A stretch of 64,000 bases of DNA. It comes from Silvania hatchlandensis. GTDB lineage: Bacteria > Pseudomonadota > Gammaproteobacteria > Enterobacterales > Enterobacteriaceae. The stretch covers positions 1 to 64,000 of the forward strand of contig NZ_JAMGZK010000040.1 in NCBI RefSeq assembly GCF_025564065.1. The letters run 5' to 3'. Both the position numbers and the translations under genes were made by a program. The notes beneath the pieces were generated by a model. That model was given only the letters and a program-made list of their open reading frames with translations. It searched no databases and was not told the origin of the DNA. Positions 1-9,649 of the stretch are shown one piece after another; the stretch's first letter is position 1, and each line of letters begins with the position of its first letter.

Positions 1-55
1 AGCGCCGATGGTAGTGTGGGGTCTCCCCATGCGAGAGTAGGGAACTGCCAGGCAT
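1..55 (+). rRNA. rrf: 5S rRNA, 3' end (partial)
   Basis: The first 55 bases match the 3' part of enterobacterial 5S rRNA, with the conserved GCGAGAGTAGGGAACTGCCA segment and the terminal GGCAT. The rest of the rRNA operon lies before the window. The following mobB-mobA-yihD order is that found after rrnA in E. coli, so this is probably the rrnA-equivalent operon. Confidence 0.93.
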
Positions 56-67
56 CAAACAAGTAAG

Positions 68-105
68 AAGCCCTGTACTGACGTACAGGGCTTTTTGCGT
101 TTTTG
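68..105 (+). terminator. rRNA operon terminator
   Basis: A GC-rich hairpin (AGCCCTGTAC paired with GTACAGGGCT) is followed by a T tract, 13 bases after the 5S end. It is a typical factor-independent terminator for the rRNA operon and also lies downstream of mobB on the other strand. Confidence 0.9.
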
Positions 106-127
106 TCTTCGGGAAACGTTGCTGCAT

Positions 128-643
128 TTACCCAGTTCGGGAAGCCGCCATCCATCGCTGAATGAAATCAATGATCTCTTCCGTATCATTGATATCTAAC
201 ACCGGTACATGAAGTGAAAGTGAAATATCACTGGCGACCGCGATAACGTGCTCATCCAGCGTTAATTCACTAACGTCATGCCCGGCATCGCTTCGGAAAA
301 GCAGAATTTTAGCTACCGCCTCATGCTTGAACCCCTCAACCAGCACCAGATCCAACGTTGTATGATCCATTCGGCTGACAAGATAAGCCAGATCCACCCT
401 TTCCTCGTCCGGTGTCTCGGTCATTAATGCCCAGCGCTGCGTGCTGGCGACGATCGTTTGGGCTGCACCTGCTTTGCGGAGTTCGTAGCTATCCTTCCCC
501 GGCTTATCAACATCCATATTGTGGTGGGTATGCTTGATAAGCCCAGGACGAATACCTCTGGCACAAAGCGCCGGAATAACGGATTTCAGCAGAGTTGTTT
601 TTCCTGTCCCACTCCACGCAGCAATTGCTAATACAGGTGTCAT
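128..643 (-). CDS. mobB: molybdopterin-guanine dinucleotide biosynthesis adaptor MobB
   Basis: A GTP-binding accessory protein of 171 aa that assists MobA in attaching GMP to molybdopterin to form the MGD cofactor. The N-terminus carries a P-loop ([12 protein letters not shown], residues 8-19) and the protein has the length of E. coli MobB. The start overlaps the mobA stop by 4 bases, so the two are translationally coupled as a mobA-mobB operon. The cofactor is needed by formate dehydrogenase-O, encoded further along this window. Identification is from recognition of the family and gene order. Confidence 0.95.
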   Translation of the reverse strand: MTPVLAIAAWSGTGKTTLLKSVIPALCARGIRPGLIKHTHHNMDVDKPGKDSYELRKAGAAQTIVASTQRWALMTETPDEERVDLAYLVSRMDHTTLDLVLVEGFKHEAVAKILLFRSDAGHDVSELTLDEHVIAVASDISLSLHVPVLDINDTEEIIDFIQRWMAASRTG

Positions 644-1224
644 GATTGCCTCTGCATATTTTGGATCGCTTCTAACGTATTTATATTAATAAATGACTGT
701 TTCATATCACTAAAATCAACAGTGTGTCCGCCAGCCTGGCGCATAAAGACCATTACTCGCCGCTCTCCTGACGCCAGATAATCCTGTAGCACCGGTATGA
801 GCTGACGGCTCATGAGCGCAATCGTTGGATGATCGCGCTCGCCGTCATGTACCCAGACGACGGGCGAGGCCTCTATCTGCTCAATAAAACGTGCTGCGAG
901 GCAAGTGGGTATAAAAGGCGTATCGCAGGGACAAAACAGAAACCATTGTGCATCGGATTGCTGCATCACGGACAGCATACCGGCAAGAGGGCCGGGATAA
1001 TCTGCCAGACGATCCGAATAAACGGCGTACCCACTTGCCTGATAAGTCGCAATATTTCTGTTGGCGCTGATAACCAACGTAGTGACCTGCATCTGCAATG
1101 TCTGGGCGACGTAGCACCATAAGGGTTTGCCGTTGAGTTCCTGCAAACCCTTATCTTTTCCCCCCATTCGGGATGCCTTGCCCCCGGCCAGCACCACGCC
1201 GGTGATGTTGCTTATCTCACTCAA
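640..1224 (-). CDS. mobA: molybdenum cofactor guanylyltransferase MobA
   Basis: Transfers GMP from GTP to Mo-molybdopterin, giving the bis-MGD cofactor of enzymes such as formate dehydrogenase and nitrate reductase; cytoplasmic. The 194-aa protein shows the nucleotidyltransferase signature [16 protein letters not shown] near residues 12-27 and a [18 protein letters not shown] segment near residue 75, both typical of MobA. It is the first gene of mobAB on the minus strand and is divergent from yihD, with about 70 bases between them for both promoters. Confidence 0.96.
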   Translation of the reverse strand: MSEISNITGVVLAGGKASRMGGKDKGLQELNGKPLWCYVAQTLQMQVTTLVISANRNIATYQASGYAVYSDRLADYPGPLAGMLSVMQQSDAQWFLFCPCDTPFIPTCLAARFIEQIEASPVVWVHDGERDHPTIALMSRQLIPVLQDYLASGERRVMVFMRQAGGHTVDFSDMKQSFININTLEAIQNMQRQS

Positions 1225-1292
1225 TAATGCCGCCTCTTTTATTGTGGGATTGACCCTGATAACGTGTCACTCTCAATGAAAGGAGTATTACC

Positions 1293-1562
1293 ATGAAATG
1301 TAAACGTCTGAACGAAGTTATTGAACTCCTCCAGCCCGCCTGGCAAAAAGAGCCAGAGCTTAATCTGATGCAATTTTTACAGAAACTGGCGAAGGAGTCA
1401 GGTTATGACGGCGAGTTAACCGACCTTTCTGATGACATCCTGATCTATCATCTGAAAATGCGCGATTCCGGTAAAGATGCGGTGATCCCTGGTATTCAGA
1501 AAGACTACGAAGAGGATTTTAAAACGGCATTACTGCGCGCACGCGGTGTAATTAAAGAGTAA
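1293..1562 (+). CDS. yihD: conserved protein YihD (DUF1040)
   Basis: A small acidic cytoplasmic protein of 89 aa, the length of E. coli YihD, with the family start [21 protein letters not shown] strong ribosome binding site (AAAGGAG) lies 8 bases upstream of the ATG. Its position between mobA and srkA matches E. coli. Its biochemical function is not established; I only assign the family. Confidence 0.93.
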   Translation: MKCKRLNEVIELLQPAWQKEPELNLMQFLQKLAKESGYDGELTDLSDDILIYHLKMRDSGKDAVIPGIQKDYEEDFKTALLRARGVIKE

Positions 1563-1593
1563 AAGCTTGTAAGAGCCTCCACCGGAAACGCCG

Positions 1594-1623
1594 TTAAATG
1601 ATATCCTCAATCATTCGTATAAT
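1594..1623 (+). promoter_or_regulatory. candidate srkA-dsbA promoter
   Basis: TATAAT-like hexamer at 1618-1623 with a weak TTAAAT -35 element at 1594-1599 and an 18-base spacer. The transcript would begin about 10 bases before the srkA ATG. In E. coli this promoter region responds to the Cpx system; no Cpx site was located here. Confidence 0.4.
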
Positions 1624-1637
1624 TTCCGGATGATCGG

Positions 1638-2624
1638 ATGAACGACCAGGCTTTTACTTTCCAGACCTTACACCCGGATACCATAATGGATGCCCTGTTT
1701 GAACAGGGCATTCGGGTGGACTCAGGACTGACCCCATTAAACAGTTATGAAAACCGCGTCTACCAGTTCCAGGATGAGGATCGACAGCGCTTCGTGGTGA
1801 AGTTTTATCGCCCGCAGCGCTGGTCTGCTGAACAGATTCAGGAAGAGCACCAGTTTTCACTCGACCTTCTGGCCGATGATGTTCCGGTTGCTGCACCGCT
1901 TGAATTTGACCATAAGACGCTACTGACGCATCAGGGATTCTGTTTCGCCGTCTTTCCCAGCCTCGGTGGCCGACAATTTGAAGCCGATAATATCGATCAG
2001 ATGGAGTGGGTTGCCCGTTATTTAGGGCGCATTCATCAGACGGGGCAGAAAAGCCGCTTTATCGCTCGCCCTACGATCGGCATTCAGGAATATCTGCTCG
2101 AACCGCGTCAGCTGTTTGAAACCGCCACCCTCATCCCCGCCGGGCTGAAAGCAGCATTTCTGACGGCGACGGACGACCTCATTAACGCTGTGATATCGCG
2201 CTGGGATGGCAACGTAAACATGCTGCGTCTGCACGGCGATTGTCACGCAGGTAATATTCTCTGGCGCGATGGGCCATTATTTGTCGATCTTGATGATGCG
2301 AGGATGGGGCCTGCTATTCAGGATCTCTGGATGCTGTTGAATGGCGATAAAGCCGAACAGCGAATGCAGCTCGAAACAATCATTGAGGCTTATGAAGAGT
2401 TTACCTCCTTCGATTCAGATGAAATTGCGCTGATAGAACCTTTACGCGCCATGCGTTTTGTTTATTATCTTGCATGGTTAATCAGGCGTTGGGACGACCC
2501 CGCGTTTCCCAGAAACTTCCCCTGGCTTACCGGAGAAGATTACTGGCGTAACCAGATATCCACATTTGTTGAACAGGTAAAGGTTCTGCAGGAACCCCCT
2601 TTGCAATTAACGCCCATGTATTAA
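1638..2624 (+). CDS. srkA: stress response serine/threonine kinase SrkA (YihE)
   Basis: A eukaryotic-like kinase of the APH/choline kinase fold, 328 aa, involved in the response to cell-envelope stress and protection from stress-induced death in E. coli. The catalytic loop HGDCHAGNILW begins at residue 199, placing the catalytic Asp at 201, and the metal-binding DLDD follows at 217-220, the same numbering as E. coli. It lies 27 bases upstream of dsbA and is probably cotranscribed with it. Confidence 0.95.
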   Translation: MNDQAFTFQTLHPDTIMDALFEQGIRVDSGLTPLNSYENRVYQFQDEDRQRFVVKFYRPQRWSAEQIQEEHQFSLDLLADDVPVAAPLEFDHKTLLTHQGFCFAVFPSLGGRQFEADNIDQMEWVARYLGRIHQTGQKSRFIARPTIGIQEYLLEPRQLFETATLIPAGLKAAFLTATDDLINAVISRWDGNVNMLRLHGDCHAGNILWRDGPLFVDLDDARMGPAIQDLWMLLNGDKAEQRMQLETIIEAYEEFTSFDSDEIALIEPLRAMRFVYYLAWLIRRWDDPAFPRNFPWLTGEDYWRNQISTFVEQVKVLQEPPLQLTPMY

Positions 2625-2651
2625 TCGAACACACCCAGGAGAGAGTTGATC

Positions 2652-3275
2652 ATGAAAAAAATATGGCTGGCGCTGGCAGGTATGATTCTGGCTTTTAGCG
2701 CATCGGCTGCGCAGTTCACCGACGGTAAGCAGTATATTACCCTCGAAAAACCGGTTGCCGGAGAACCTCAGGTTCTCGAGTTCTTCTCATTTTACTGCCC
2801 GCACTGCTACGAGTTTGAGCAGGTTCTGCACGTTTCCGATAGCGTGAAGAAAAAGCTGCCGGAAGGCACCAAAATGACCAAATATCACGTTGAGTTTCTT
2901 GGCCCATTGGGCAAAGACCTGACTCAGGCGTGGGCGGTTGCGCAGGCGCTTGGCGTGGAAGACAAAATTACGGCCCCGATGTTTGAAGCGGTACAGAAAA
3001 CTCAGACCGTACAAACCACTGCCGATATTCGCAAAGTGTTTATTGATGCGGGTATCAAAGGTGAAGAATACGATGCAGCCTGGAATAGCTTTGTCGTGAA
3101 ATCACTGGTTGCTCAGCAGGAAAAAGCCGCAGCCGACCTGCAGCTGCGTGGCGTTCCAGCTATGTATGTTAACGGTAAATATCAGCTGAATATGCAGGGT
3201 ATGGATACCAGCAGCATGGATATCTTTGTGCAGCAGTATGCTGACACGGTGAAATATCTGGTTGAGAAGAAGTAA
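2652..3275 (+). CDS. dsbA: periplasmic thiol:disulfide oxidoreductase DsbA
   Basis: Introduces disulfide bonds into exported proteins and is reoxidised by DsbB. The 207-aa precursor has a signal peptide ([18 protein letters not shown], cleaved before AQFTDG) and the active site CPHC about 30 residues into the mature protein. An upstream in-frame TTG at 2646 is unlikely to be the start: the ATG at 2652 begins the normal MKKIW sequence and is preceded by GGAGAG. Fimbrial chaperones and tip proteins of the kind encoded later in this window often depend on DsbA. Confidence 0.96.
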   Translation: MKKIWLALAGMILAFSASAAQFTDGKQYITLEKPVAGEPQVLEFFSFYCPHCYEFEQVLHVSDSVKKKLPEGTKMTKYHVEFLGPLGKDLTQAWAVAQALGVEDKITAPMFEAVQKTQTVQTTADIRKVFIDAGIKGEEYDAAWNSFVVKSLVAQQEKAAADLQLRGVPAMYVNGKYQLNMQGMDTSSMDIFVQQYADTVKYLVEKK

Positions 3276-3283
3276 AAAAAAGA

Positions 3284-3312
3284 AACGCCGGTCAATGACC
3301 GGCGTTGTTGTA
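3284..3312. terminator. bidirectional dsbA/yihG terminator
   Basis: AACGCCGGTC (3284-3293) and GACCGGCGTT (3297-3306) form a perfect 10-bp stem with a 3-base loop, with A-rich sequence on one side and T-rich sequence on the other. The two flanking genes converge here, and the yihG stop codon lies inside the hairpin. Confidence 0.88.
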
Positions 3313-4251
3313 TTCCGCTTTGATGTTATCAATCAGCTTGTCTTTCTCGCTCCACACGCTATTCAGCCAGAGCTGGAAACGTCGTTTGAAGTTCTTATCG
3401 TTCACATAATCCCCGTGTAACTCCTCTGTCACAGGAATCAGGTGAATACGCACCACGATCCGCGTTAACTTTCCGCTTAACATGTCATAAAACGGCGTAC
3501 TGTCATTTTCGGGATAACATAGCGTGACGTTCAGTAATTTGTCGAACTGTTGCCCCAGCACGTTAACGGCCATCGCAATCCCGGCAGCTTTCGGCGGCAG
3601 CAGGTTTTTATAAGGGGAGCGCGTCTGTTGCTGCTTCTCATCGGTAAAGCGAGAGCCTTCGACAAAATTAACAATCGTGGTGGGATGGGAACGAAACTTC
3701 TCGCAAGAGCGGCGCGTTGTTTCTACATCTTTACCACGGCGCTCAGGATGGCGAATCAGGTAACTCCGCGAATAGCGTTTCATGAACGGCATATCCAGTG
3801 CCCAGCAGGCGAGGCCAAGAAAGGGCACCCAGGCGAGCTGCTGCTTCAGAAAGTATTTGTTCATCGGAATATGTTTGCGAAAGAGCACGCATAACACCAC
3901 GATGTCGGCCCAGCTATGGTGGTTGCAGATGAGCAAATACCCGTTTTTCTTATTCAGCCCGGCCAGTCCCTGAACATCCCATTTCAGATGCGGATTCAGG
4001 CGCAGCAGCACCGCCAGACCTTCACACCAGCAGTACATCATCACATTGCAGAAGGCAGAGACAGAGCGCCACACGGCGGGAACGGGAAATAGCAGTTTAA
4101 TTATTCCGGCGATGATGATCGGCACAGAACAGGCGATGGTAACCAGAATAGTTAATGCGATACTTAACAGAAGTGTTATCGCAGCCAGCAATCTCGACAT
4201 GATGAATGTTTTCAGGTGGTTAGCTATAATGGGTGCCTGATAAACAGACAT
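3292..4251 (-). CDS. yihG: 1-acylglycerol-3-phosphate acyltransferase-like YihG
   Basis: An inner-membrane acyltransferase of the PlsC family; in E. coli YihG contributes to phospholipid acyl-chain composition. An N-terminal hydrophobic stretch (residues 18-45) is followed by the HX4D motif (NHHSWAD near residue 110) and the FVEGSRFT acyl-acceptor motif. The start is uncertain: the ATG at 4251 gives 319 aa, while the ATG at 4200 ([13 protein letters not shown]) gives 302 aa. E. coli YihG is 310 aa. No strong ribosome binding site decides between them. Confidence 0.9.
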   Translation of the reverse strand: MSVYQAPIIANHLKTFIMSRLLAAITLLLSIALTILVTIACSVPIIIAGIIKLLFPVPAVWRSVSAFCNVMMYCWCEGLAVLLRLNPHLKWDVQGLAGLNKKNGYLLICNHHSWADIVVLCVLFRKHIPMNKYFLKQQLAWVPFLGLACWALDMPFMKRYSRSYLIRHPERRGKDVETTRRSCEKFRSHPTTIVNFVEGSRFTDEKQQQTRSPYKNLLPPKAAGIAMAVNVLGQQFDKLLNVTLCYPENDSTPFYDMLSGKLTRIVVRIHLIPVTEELHGDYVNDKNFKRRFQLWLNSVWSEKDKLIDNIKAEYNNAGH

Positions 4252-4493
4252 CGGGCGCTGATTTTACCAGAAAACGAACAAAGGATGGCGCTTTAACGAC
4301 GCGTGAGCGCAGATTTGCGTTTAGAGGGGAGAAAAATCCTGTCGGCCGATCCGTGCGTGGCTTATATCCACATGGAGTAAAATGTCATCAACCAGAAATA
4401 TGTGATCGTGATCAAAAAGTAATTAATTGATAATAAACGGTAATTATTAAGGTCTTGATCTTACACGTGCTCTATTTTTGCACCCACCAGAAA

Positions 4494-4514
4494 TTATTCA
4501 CAAACTTATCCACA
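4494..4514 (+). promoter_or_regulatory. two adjacent DnaA boxes upstream of polA
   Basis: TTATTCACA (4494-4502) and the perfect consensus TTATCCACA (4506-4514) lie 3 bases apart, about 125 bases before polA. DnaA-dependent control of E. coli polA has been reported, so these are likely regulatory. The rest of the 385-base gap between yihG and polA (4252-4636) is AT-rich leader and promoter DNA with no gene seen. Confidence 0.7.
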
Positions 4515-4636
4515 GAATCAATTTGCGAGTGATCCCGACGATCGCAAAATCTTTGCCTGTATTTTCCCTGAAAAACTGATGTTTTCATCCTTCTGTGGCA
4601 TCCTTTATCTATAAATTACTCAAAGGCACGGACATT

Positions 4637-7429
4637 ATGGTTCAGATCCCCGAAAACCCCCTTATTCTCGTCGACGGCTCTTCTTACCTGTATCGGGCGT
4701 ATCATGCTTTTCCCCCTCTGACCAACAGCGCGGGGGAGCCAACAGGTGCAATGTATGGCGTGCTGAATATGCTGCGCAGTCTGATCCTGCAGTATCAGCC
4801 GAGCCATGCCGCGGTAGTCTTCGACGCGAAAGGTAAAACCTTCCGGGATGAGCTGTTTGAACATTACAAATCACACCGCCCACCAATGCCGGACGATCTG
4901 CGTGCGCAGATTGAACCCCTGCATAAAATGGTAAAAGCGATGGGGTTACCGTTAATGGCGGTGTCAGGCGTTGAGGCGGACGATGTTATCGGCACCCTGG
5001 CGCGCGAAGCGGAGAAACTCGGCCGCCCAGTGTTGATCAGCACCGGTGATAAAGATATGGCGCAGCTGGTCACTCCGGGGATCACCCTGATTAACACCAT
5101 GACCAACACCATTCTTGGGCCTGAAGAGGTAGTGACTAAATATGGCGTGCCGCCAGAGCTAATCATTGATTTCCTCGCTCTGATGGGCGACTCATCCGAT
5201 AACATTCCTGGCGTGCCGGGCGTGGGTGAAAAGACGGCACAGGCGCTGCTGCAGGGGCTCGGCGGGCTGGATACGCTGTATCGCGAGCAGGACAAAATCG
5301 CCGGATTAACCTTCCGCGGCGCCAAAACCATGGCCGCGAAGCTCGAGCAAAACAAAGAGGTTGCTTATCTCTCCTATCAGCTGGCAACCATTAAAACCGA
5401 TGTGGAGCTGGAGCTAACCTGCGAACAGCTGGAAGTCCAACAGCCTGCCGCAGAAGAGCTGCTGGATCTGTTTAAGCAGTATGAATTCAAACGCTGGATT
5501 ACCGATCTTGAAGCAGGGAAATGGCTGCAGGCGAAAGGCGTAAAACCGACGGCTAAAGCAAAAGAAACCCTTATTGTCGATGCGCAAGCGGAGCCTGAAG
5601 AAGAAGCCAGCGTGCTCTCGTTTGAAGGCTACGAAACCATCCTTGATGAAGCGCAGCTGAACAGCTGGATCGAAAAGCTGCATAACGCCCCGGTTTTTGC
5701 TTTTGATACCGAAACAGACAGTCTCGACAATATTTCCGCCAATATGGTGGGCCTTTCGTTCGCTACAGAACCCGGTGTCGCTGCCTATGTGCCGGTCGCT
5801 CACGACTATCTGGATGCCCCTGACCAGCTCTCCCGGGAGCGTGTTCTGGAACTGCTCAAGCCGATTCTGGAAGACGAAAAGGCGCTCAAGGTTGGGCAAA
5901 ATCTGAAGTACGATCGCGGCATCCTGCAAAATTATGGCATTGAGCTGCGCGGTATTGCCTTCGATACCATGCTGGAGTCCTATAATCTGGATAGTGTTGC
6001 TGGTCGTCACGATATGGATTCGCTGTCGGATCGCTGGCTTAAGCATAAAACCATTACCTTTGAAGAGATCGCCGGTAAGGGCAAGAATCAGCTGACGTTT
6101 AACCAGATCGCGCTGGAAGAAGCCGGACGCTATGCTGCAGAAGATGCGGATGTCACGTTGCAGCTGCATTTAAAGATGTGGCCAAAGTTGCAAAAAGACG
6201 CCGGACCGCTGAATGTTTTCCAGCATATCGAGATGCCGCTGGTACCGGTGCTGTCCCGGATTGAGCGCAATGGCGTTAAAATCGATCCGTTCGTACTGCA
6301 TAAGCACTCTGAAGAGATCGCCCTGCGTCTTGCTGAACTCGAACTAAAAGCGCACGAAATTGCCGGTGAACCCTTTAACCTTTCGTCGACTAAACAGCTG
6401 CAGACCATCCTGTTTGAAAAGCAGGGTATTAAGCCGTTGAAGAAAACCCCAGGCGGAGCGCCATCCACTTCTGAAGAGGTGCTCGAGGAGCTGGCTCTCG
6501 ACTATCCTCTGCCAAAAGTGATCCTACAGTACCGCGGGCTGGCGAAGCTTAAATCGACCTATACCGATAAATTGCCGCTGATGATCAACCCGAAAACGGG
6601 CCGTGTACACACCTCCTATCACCAGGCGGTGGCTGCCACCGGGCGTCTGTCCTCTACCGATCCGAACCTGCAAAATATTCCGGTGCGTAATGAAGAAGGG
6701 CGTCGTATTCGTCAGGCGTTTATTGCCCCGCAGGATTACGTCATTGTCTCTGCTGACTACTCGCAGATTGAGCTGCGGATCATGGCGCACCTTTCTCGCG
6801 ATAAAGGTCTTCTGACTGCCTTTGCCGAAGGACAGGATATTCACCGGGCAACGGCGGCCGAAGTCTTCGGCATGTCACTGGACAGCGTGACTGGCGAGCA
6901 GCGCCGCAGTGCAAAAGCGATTAACTTTGGCCTGATCTATGGCATGAGCGCCTTTGGTCTTTCCCGCCAGCTCAATATTCCGCGTAAAGAGTCGCAGAAG
7001 TACATGGATCTCTATTTCGAACGCTATCCGGGGGTGCTGGAATATATGGAGAGCACTCGCGCGCAGGCGAAAGAAAAAGGCTATGTCGAAACGCTGGAAG
7101 GGCGTCGTCTCTACCTGCCGGACATCAAATCCAGTAATGCTGCCCGCCGGGCAGGGGCTGAACGTGCAGCCATCAACGCCCCGATGCAGGGAACGGCGGC
7201 CGATATCATCAAACGTGCGATGATCGCCGTTGATGCCTGGCTGGAGAACGATCGCCCGCGGGTGCGGATGATCATGCAGGTACACGATGAACTGGTGTTT
7301 GAAGTGCATAAAGACGATCTGGAATCCGTCTCGAAAAAGATCCATGAACTGATGGAAAACAGCGTGAAGCTGGACGTGCCATTGCTGGTGGAAGTGGGCA
7401 GTGGTGAAAACTGGGATCAAGCTCACTAG
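4637..7429 (+). CDS. polA: DNA polymerase I
   Basis: Repairs DNA and processes Okazaki fragments. The 930-aa protein has an N-terminal 5'-3' exonuclease domain ([18 protein letters not shown] and [12 protein letters not shown]), a central 3'-5' proofreading domain (FAFDTETDS near residue 355) and a C-terminal polymerase domain with motif A ([10 protein letters not shown]) and motif C ([10 protein letters not shown]). The start is the ATG at 4637 (MVQIPENP), behind the AAAGGCAC ribosome binding site, not the in-frame ATG 42 bases upstream. Length is close to E. coli PolI (928 aa). Confidence 0.98.
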   Translation: MVQIPENPLILVDGSSYLYRAYHAFPPLTNSAGEPTGAMYGVLNMLRSLILQYQPSHAAVVFDAKGKTFRDELFEHYKSHRPPMPDDLRAQIEPLHKMVKAMGLPLMAVSGVEADDVIGTLAREAEKLGRPVLISTGDKDMAQLVTPGITLINTMTNTILGPEEVVTKYGVPPELIIDFLALMGDSSDNIPGVPGVGEKTAQALLQGLGGLDTLYREQDKIAGLTFRGAKTMAAKLEQNKEVAYLSYQLATIKTDVELELTCEQLEVQQPAAEELLDLFKQYEFKRWITDLEAGKWLQAKGVKPTAKAKETLIVDAQAEPEEEASVLSFEGYETILDEAQLNSWIEKLHNAPVFAFDTETDSLDNISANMVGLSFATEPGVAAYVPVAHDYLDAPDQLSRERVLELLKPILEDEKALKVGQNLKYDRGILQNYGIELRGIAFDTMLESYNLDSVAGRHDMDSLSDRWLKHKTITFEEIAGKGKNQLTFNQIALEEAGRYAAEDADVTLQLHLKMWPKLQKDAGPLNVFQHIEMPLVPVLSRIERNGVKIDPFVLHKHSEEIALRLAELELKAHEIAGEPFNLSSTKQLQTILFEKQGIKPLKKTPGGAPSTSEEVLEELALDYPLPKVILQYRGLAKLKSTYTDKLPLMINPKTGRVHTSYHQAVAATGRLSSTDPNLQNIPVRNEEGRRIRQAFIAPQDYVIVSADYSQIELRIMAHLSRDKGLLTAFAEGQDIHRATAAEVFGMSLDSVTGEQRRSAKAINFGLIYGMSAFGLSRQLNIPRKESQKYMDLYFERYPGVLEYMESTRAQAKEKGYVETLEGRRLYLPDIKSSNAARRAGAERAAINAPMQGTAADIIKRAMIAVDAWLENDRPRVRMIMQVHDELVFEVHKDDLESVSKKIHELMENSVKLDVPLLVEVGSGENWDQAH

Positions 7430-7540
7430 GTGTTTACGTTACTTGCGCTTTTCTGTAACTAAACAACATAACTAAGAGCATTTTGTGATGATCATTAGAA
7501 TTCCCTATGTAAAGAATGAAAAAAAACTACAAAAAGTACT

Positions 7541-7568
7541 TTGTGTGTAGTCTAAAAAAGAGTAGAGT
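7541..7568 (+). promoter_or_regulatory. spf promoter
   Basis: TTGTGT (7541-7546) and TAGAGT (7563-7568) are separated by 16 bases and lie 7 bases before the Spot 42 start. A possible CRP half-site (TGTGATGATCA, 7484-7494) lies about 84 bases upstream; CRP-cAMP represses spf in E. coli. Confidence 0.65.
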
Positions 7569-7575
7569 TATTCGC

Positions 7576-7683
7576 GTAGGGTACAGAGGTAAGATGTTCT
7601 ATCTTTCAGACCTTTTACTTCACGTAATCGGATTTGGCTGAATATTTTAGCCGCCCCAGTCAGTAATGACTGGGGCGTTTTTT
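7576..7683 (+). ncRNA. spf: Spot 42 small RNA
   Basis: Hfq-dependent small RNA that represses catabolic mRNAs such as galK when glucose is present. The sequence from GTAGGGTACAGAGGTAAGAT to the terminator GCCCCAGTCAGTAATGACTGGGGC followed by T residues is nearly identical to E. coli Spot 42, and it occupies the same place between polA and engB. Many of the sugar genes in this window are plausible members of the wider carbon-catabolite programme, but no specific target pairing was established. Confidence 0.96.
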
Positions 7684-7706
7684 ATTGCGGCAAAGAAAAA
7701 ATATCC

Positions 7707-7736
7707 GCAAAAAAAAGCGCGGACATCGCCGCGCTT
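7707..7736 (-). terminator. engB terminator
   Basis: On the minus strand a stem of AAGCGCGG with CCGCGCTT (7729-7736 and 7715-7722) is followed by a run of T residues. It lies just past the engB stop codon. Confidence 0.85.
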
Positions 7737-7740
7737 ATCT

Positions 7741-8367
7741 TTATTCTTCCGCTTCTGTCGCGGGTTCCAGGTCGTTATACCAGCCATCCAGCTTCTGGCG
7801 CAGTTTGTCCACACCCAGCTTTTTCAGCGAGGAGAAAGGCTCAACCTGCACATCACCGTTAAACGCCAGCACCGCCTCACGCACCATATTTACCTGCGCT
7901 TTGCGCGCTCCGCTTGCCAGCTTATCGGCTTTCGTTAATAGCACCAGCACGGCAATTTCGCTTTCCACCGCCCAGTGGATCATCTGCTGATCGAGATCTT
8001 TAAGCGGATGGCGGATATCCATCAGAATCACCAGCCCTTTCAGGCACTGACGTTTTTCCAGATATTCACCCAGCGCGCGCTGCCACTTAAGCTTCATCTC
8101 TTCCGGTACTTGCGCATAGCCATAACCCGGTAAATCCACCAGGCGTTTACCCTCTGCAACTTCGAAGAGGTTAATCAGCTGCGTACGGCCAGGGGTTTTT
8201 GAGGTACGCGCCAGGCTTTTCTGGTTGGTCAGCGTATTCAACGCGCTGGATTTACCTGCGTTAGAACGGCCAGCAAAAGCAACCTCAATACCCGTATCGG
8301 AGGGCAAATGGCGTATATCAGGCGCACTGGTGACAAAATGCGTCTGTTGATAATTCCAGTTAGTCAC
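7741..8367 (-). CDS. engB: ribosome biogenesis GTP-binding protein EngB (YihA)
   Basis: An essential GTPase of 208 aa of the TrmE-Era-EngA-EngB family, implicated in large ribosomal subunit assembly. Motifs visible: G1 GRSNAGKSS (about residue 33), G3 DLPGYGYA and G4 LTKADKL. E. coli YihA is 210 aa. It stands alone on the minus strand between spf and csrC, as in E. coli. Confidence 0.96.
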   Translation of the reverse strand: MTNWNYQQTHFVTSAPDIRHLPSDTGIEVAFAGRSNAGKSSALNTLTNQKSLARTSKTPGRTQLINLFEVAEGKRLVDLPGYGYAQVPEEMKLKWQRALGEYLEKRQCLKGLVILMDIRHPLKDLDQQMIHWAVESEIAVLVLLTKADKLASGARKAQVNMVREAVLAFNGDVQVEPFSSLKKLGVDKLRQKLDGWYNDLEPATEAEE

Positions 8368-8600
8368 GGGTTCTTCTCCAAAATCTTAATGTTGAGGGGA
8401 TTATACCTGAACGCGGGCAAAAGGCTTTTCACATCGGCAAATGACTGTAAGCATTAACCACAGGTTTTGTAGGATATATGCCATCCAAAGTATGAGAGAT
8501 TTAAGAGAAATCGCAGGGTAATTAAAAACCAAAACCATGTAAATCAAACAATTACTTATTAGGTCTAATCTGAAAATGGTCGCTAATCGGCTTTTGTGGC

Positions 8601-8628
8601 TTGTACGTTTAGCCGGAGAAGGTAAAGT
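8601..8628 (+). promoter_or_regulatory. csrC promoter
   Basis: TTGTAC (8601-8606) and TAAAGT (8623-8628) with a 16-base spacer, placed 6 bases before the aligned CsrC start. In relatives, csrC transcription depends on the BarA/UvrY system; no UvrY site was assigned. The region 8368-8600 shows no gene. Confidence 0.6.
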
Positions 8629-8634
8629 AGCGGT

Positions 8635-8880
8635 CAACGGCGGGGATGCCAACAGGAATCGGACTTAAGGATAAGGGTCAGGAGCGCCAGGAGGCGAAGA
8701 CACAGGACAGTCAGGAAGACAGGCGCCAGGAGGCGTTGTTAAAAGGAAAAGGATTGTATCAGGGACGGTACCTGCTGAAGGAAAAACAGGGTTAGTTGAA
8801 GGCAAACAGGGATTGTCAGACCCGTTAAGGGTTGTGGGTCAAGAAAAAAGGCGACAGATTGCTCTGTCGCCTTTTTTCTT
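8635..8880 (+). ncRNA. csrC: CsrC regulatory RNA (CsrA antagonist)
   Basis: Sequesters the translational repressor CsrA through many GGA-containing stem loops. About 14 GGA motifs occur over 246 bases, mostly as AGGA, including the conserved run GGGTCAGGAGCGCCAGGAGG. It ends in the hairpin GGCGACAG...CTGTCGCC followed by T residues. Location between engB and yihI is the same as in E. coli. The 5' end is set by alignment to remembered E. coli CsrC and could be off by several bases. The minus-strand ORF across its start is a shadow. Confidence 0.92.
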
Positions 8881-8945
8881 TGCTTGCTTTCTGCTAGATT
8901 TCGCCGCAATTCTATACTAATGAAAACGGCTTAAGATAAGACATC

Positions 8946-9461
8946 ATGAAAAAACCGACTTCCGCCCCGCGTGGCAAAAGCTCCGCAAAAGCGCACCGTA
9001 AATCTCGCGAAGAACTGAACATAGAAGCGCGCGATCGCAAACGCGATAAAAAGCATCGTGGTCACGCTGCGGGCAGTCGCGCGAGTGGTGAATCTTCAGG
9101 TACTTCCGGGAAAAGTGCTCAGCAAGCAAAAGACCCGCGCATCGGCAGCAAAACCCCGATTCCTCTGGGCGTAACTGACGCACCAGTGACCAAGCAGCAC
9201 AAACCGAAGAGCGAGAAACCTATGCTTTCACCGCAGGCTGAGCTGGATTTGCTGGAGAATGATGAGCGCCTGGACGCGCTGCTGGAACGTCTTGAAGCGG
9301 GCGAAGCCCTGAATGCTGAAGAGCAGTCCTGGGTTGATGCCCGCCTGGATCGCATCGATGAGCTGATGCAGCAGCTTGGCCTCTCTTACGATGATGAAGA
9401 CGAAGAAGAAGAAGACGAAAAGCAGGAAGACATGATGCGTCTCCTGAAAGGTGGAAACTAA
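8946..9461 (+). CDS. yihI: Der GTPase-activating protein YihI
   Basis: Stimulates the GTPase Der (EngA) and so modulates 50S ribosome assembly. The 171-aa protein has a very basic N-terminal half ([21 protein letters not shown]) and an acidic C-terminus rich in Asp and Glu ([14 protein letters not shown]), the normal YihI composition. E. coli YihI is 169 aa. It follows csrC and precedes hemN. Confidence 0.93.
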   Translation: MKKPTSAPRGKSSAKAHRKSREELNIEARDRKRDKKHRGHAAGSRASGESSGTSGKSAQQAKDPRIGSKTPIPLGVTDAPVTKQHKPKSEKPMLSPQAELDLLENDERLDALLERLEAGEALNAEEQSWVDARLDRIDELMQQLGLSYDDEDEEEEDEKQEDMMRLLKGGN

Positions 9462-9464
9462 CAT

Positions 9465-9647
9465 TTGCACCCGGTGGGCTTAACAGTCCTGCTTATAACC
9501 CTTCCGGTTATATGTTATCTGGTGTGGTTATTCGTTAAACTACGGCGGTTGTCGCGGCGACAGAAGTGGCTTCGCACCCGAGTTCTGGCACGCACTGGTG
9601 CCAGAACGGGCCGCCGTATACGAACGCGACACCAACGGAAGGAGTGA
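9465..9647 (+). CDS. short membrane-segment ORF between yihI and hemN (possible DUF2489 remnant)
   Basis: A 60-aa ORF starting at TTG 9465, 3 bases after the yihI stop and ending 2 bases before hemN. The N-terminus is one hydrophobic segment (VGLTVLLITLPVICYLVWLFV) and the rest is strongly basic with many Arg. In other gammaproteobacteria a DUF2489 protein with one N-terminal membrane segment lies between yihI and hemN, so this may be a shortened relic or a small membrane protein. The start codon is weak and only an AGGTGG sequence 13 bases upstream could serve as ribosome binding site. I cannot show that it is expressed. Confidence 0.35.
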   Translation: MHPVGLTVLLITLPVICYLVWLFVKLRRLSRRQKWLRTRVLARTGARTGRRIRTRHQRKE

Positions 9648-9649
9648 GC

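Noticed and set aside
8401-8652. 83-codon minus-strand ORF between engB and yihI
   Set aside because: It overlaps the csrC promoter and start, has no ribosome binding site and no protein-like family pattern; the CsrC RNA explains the region.
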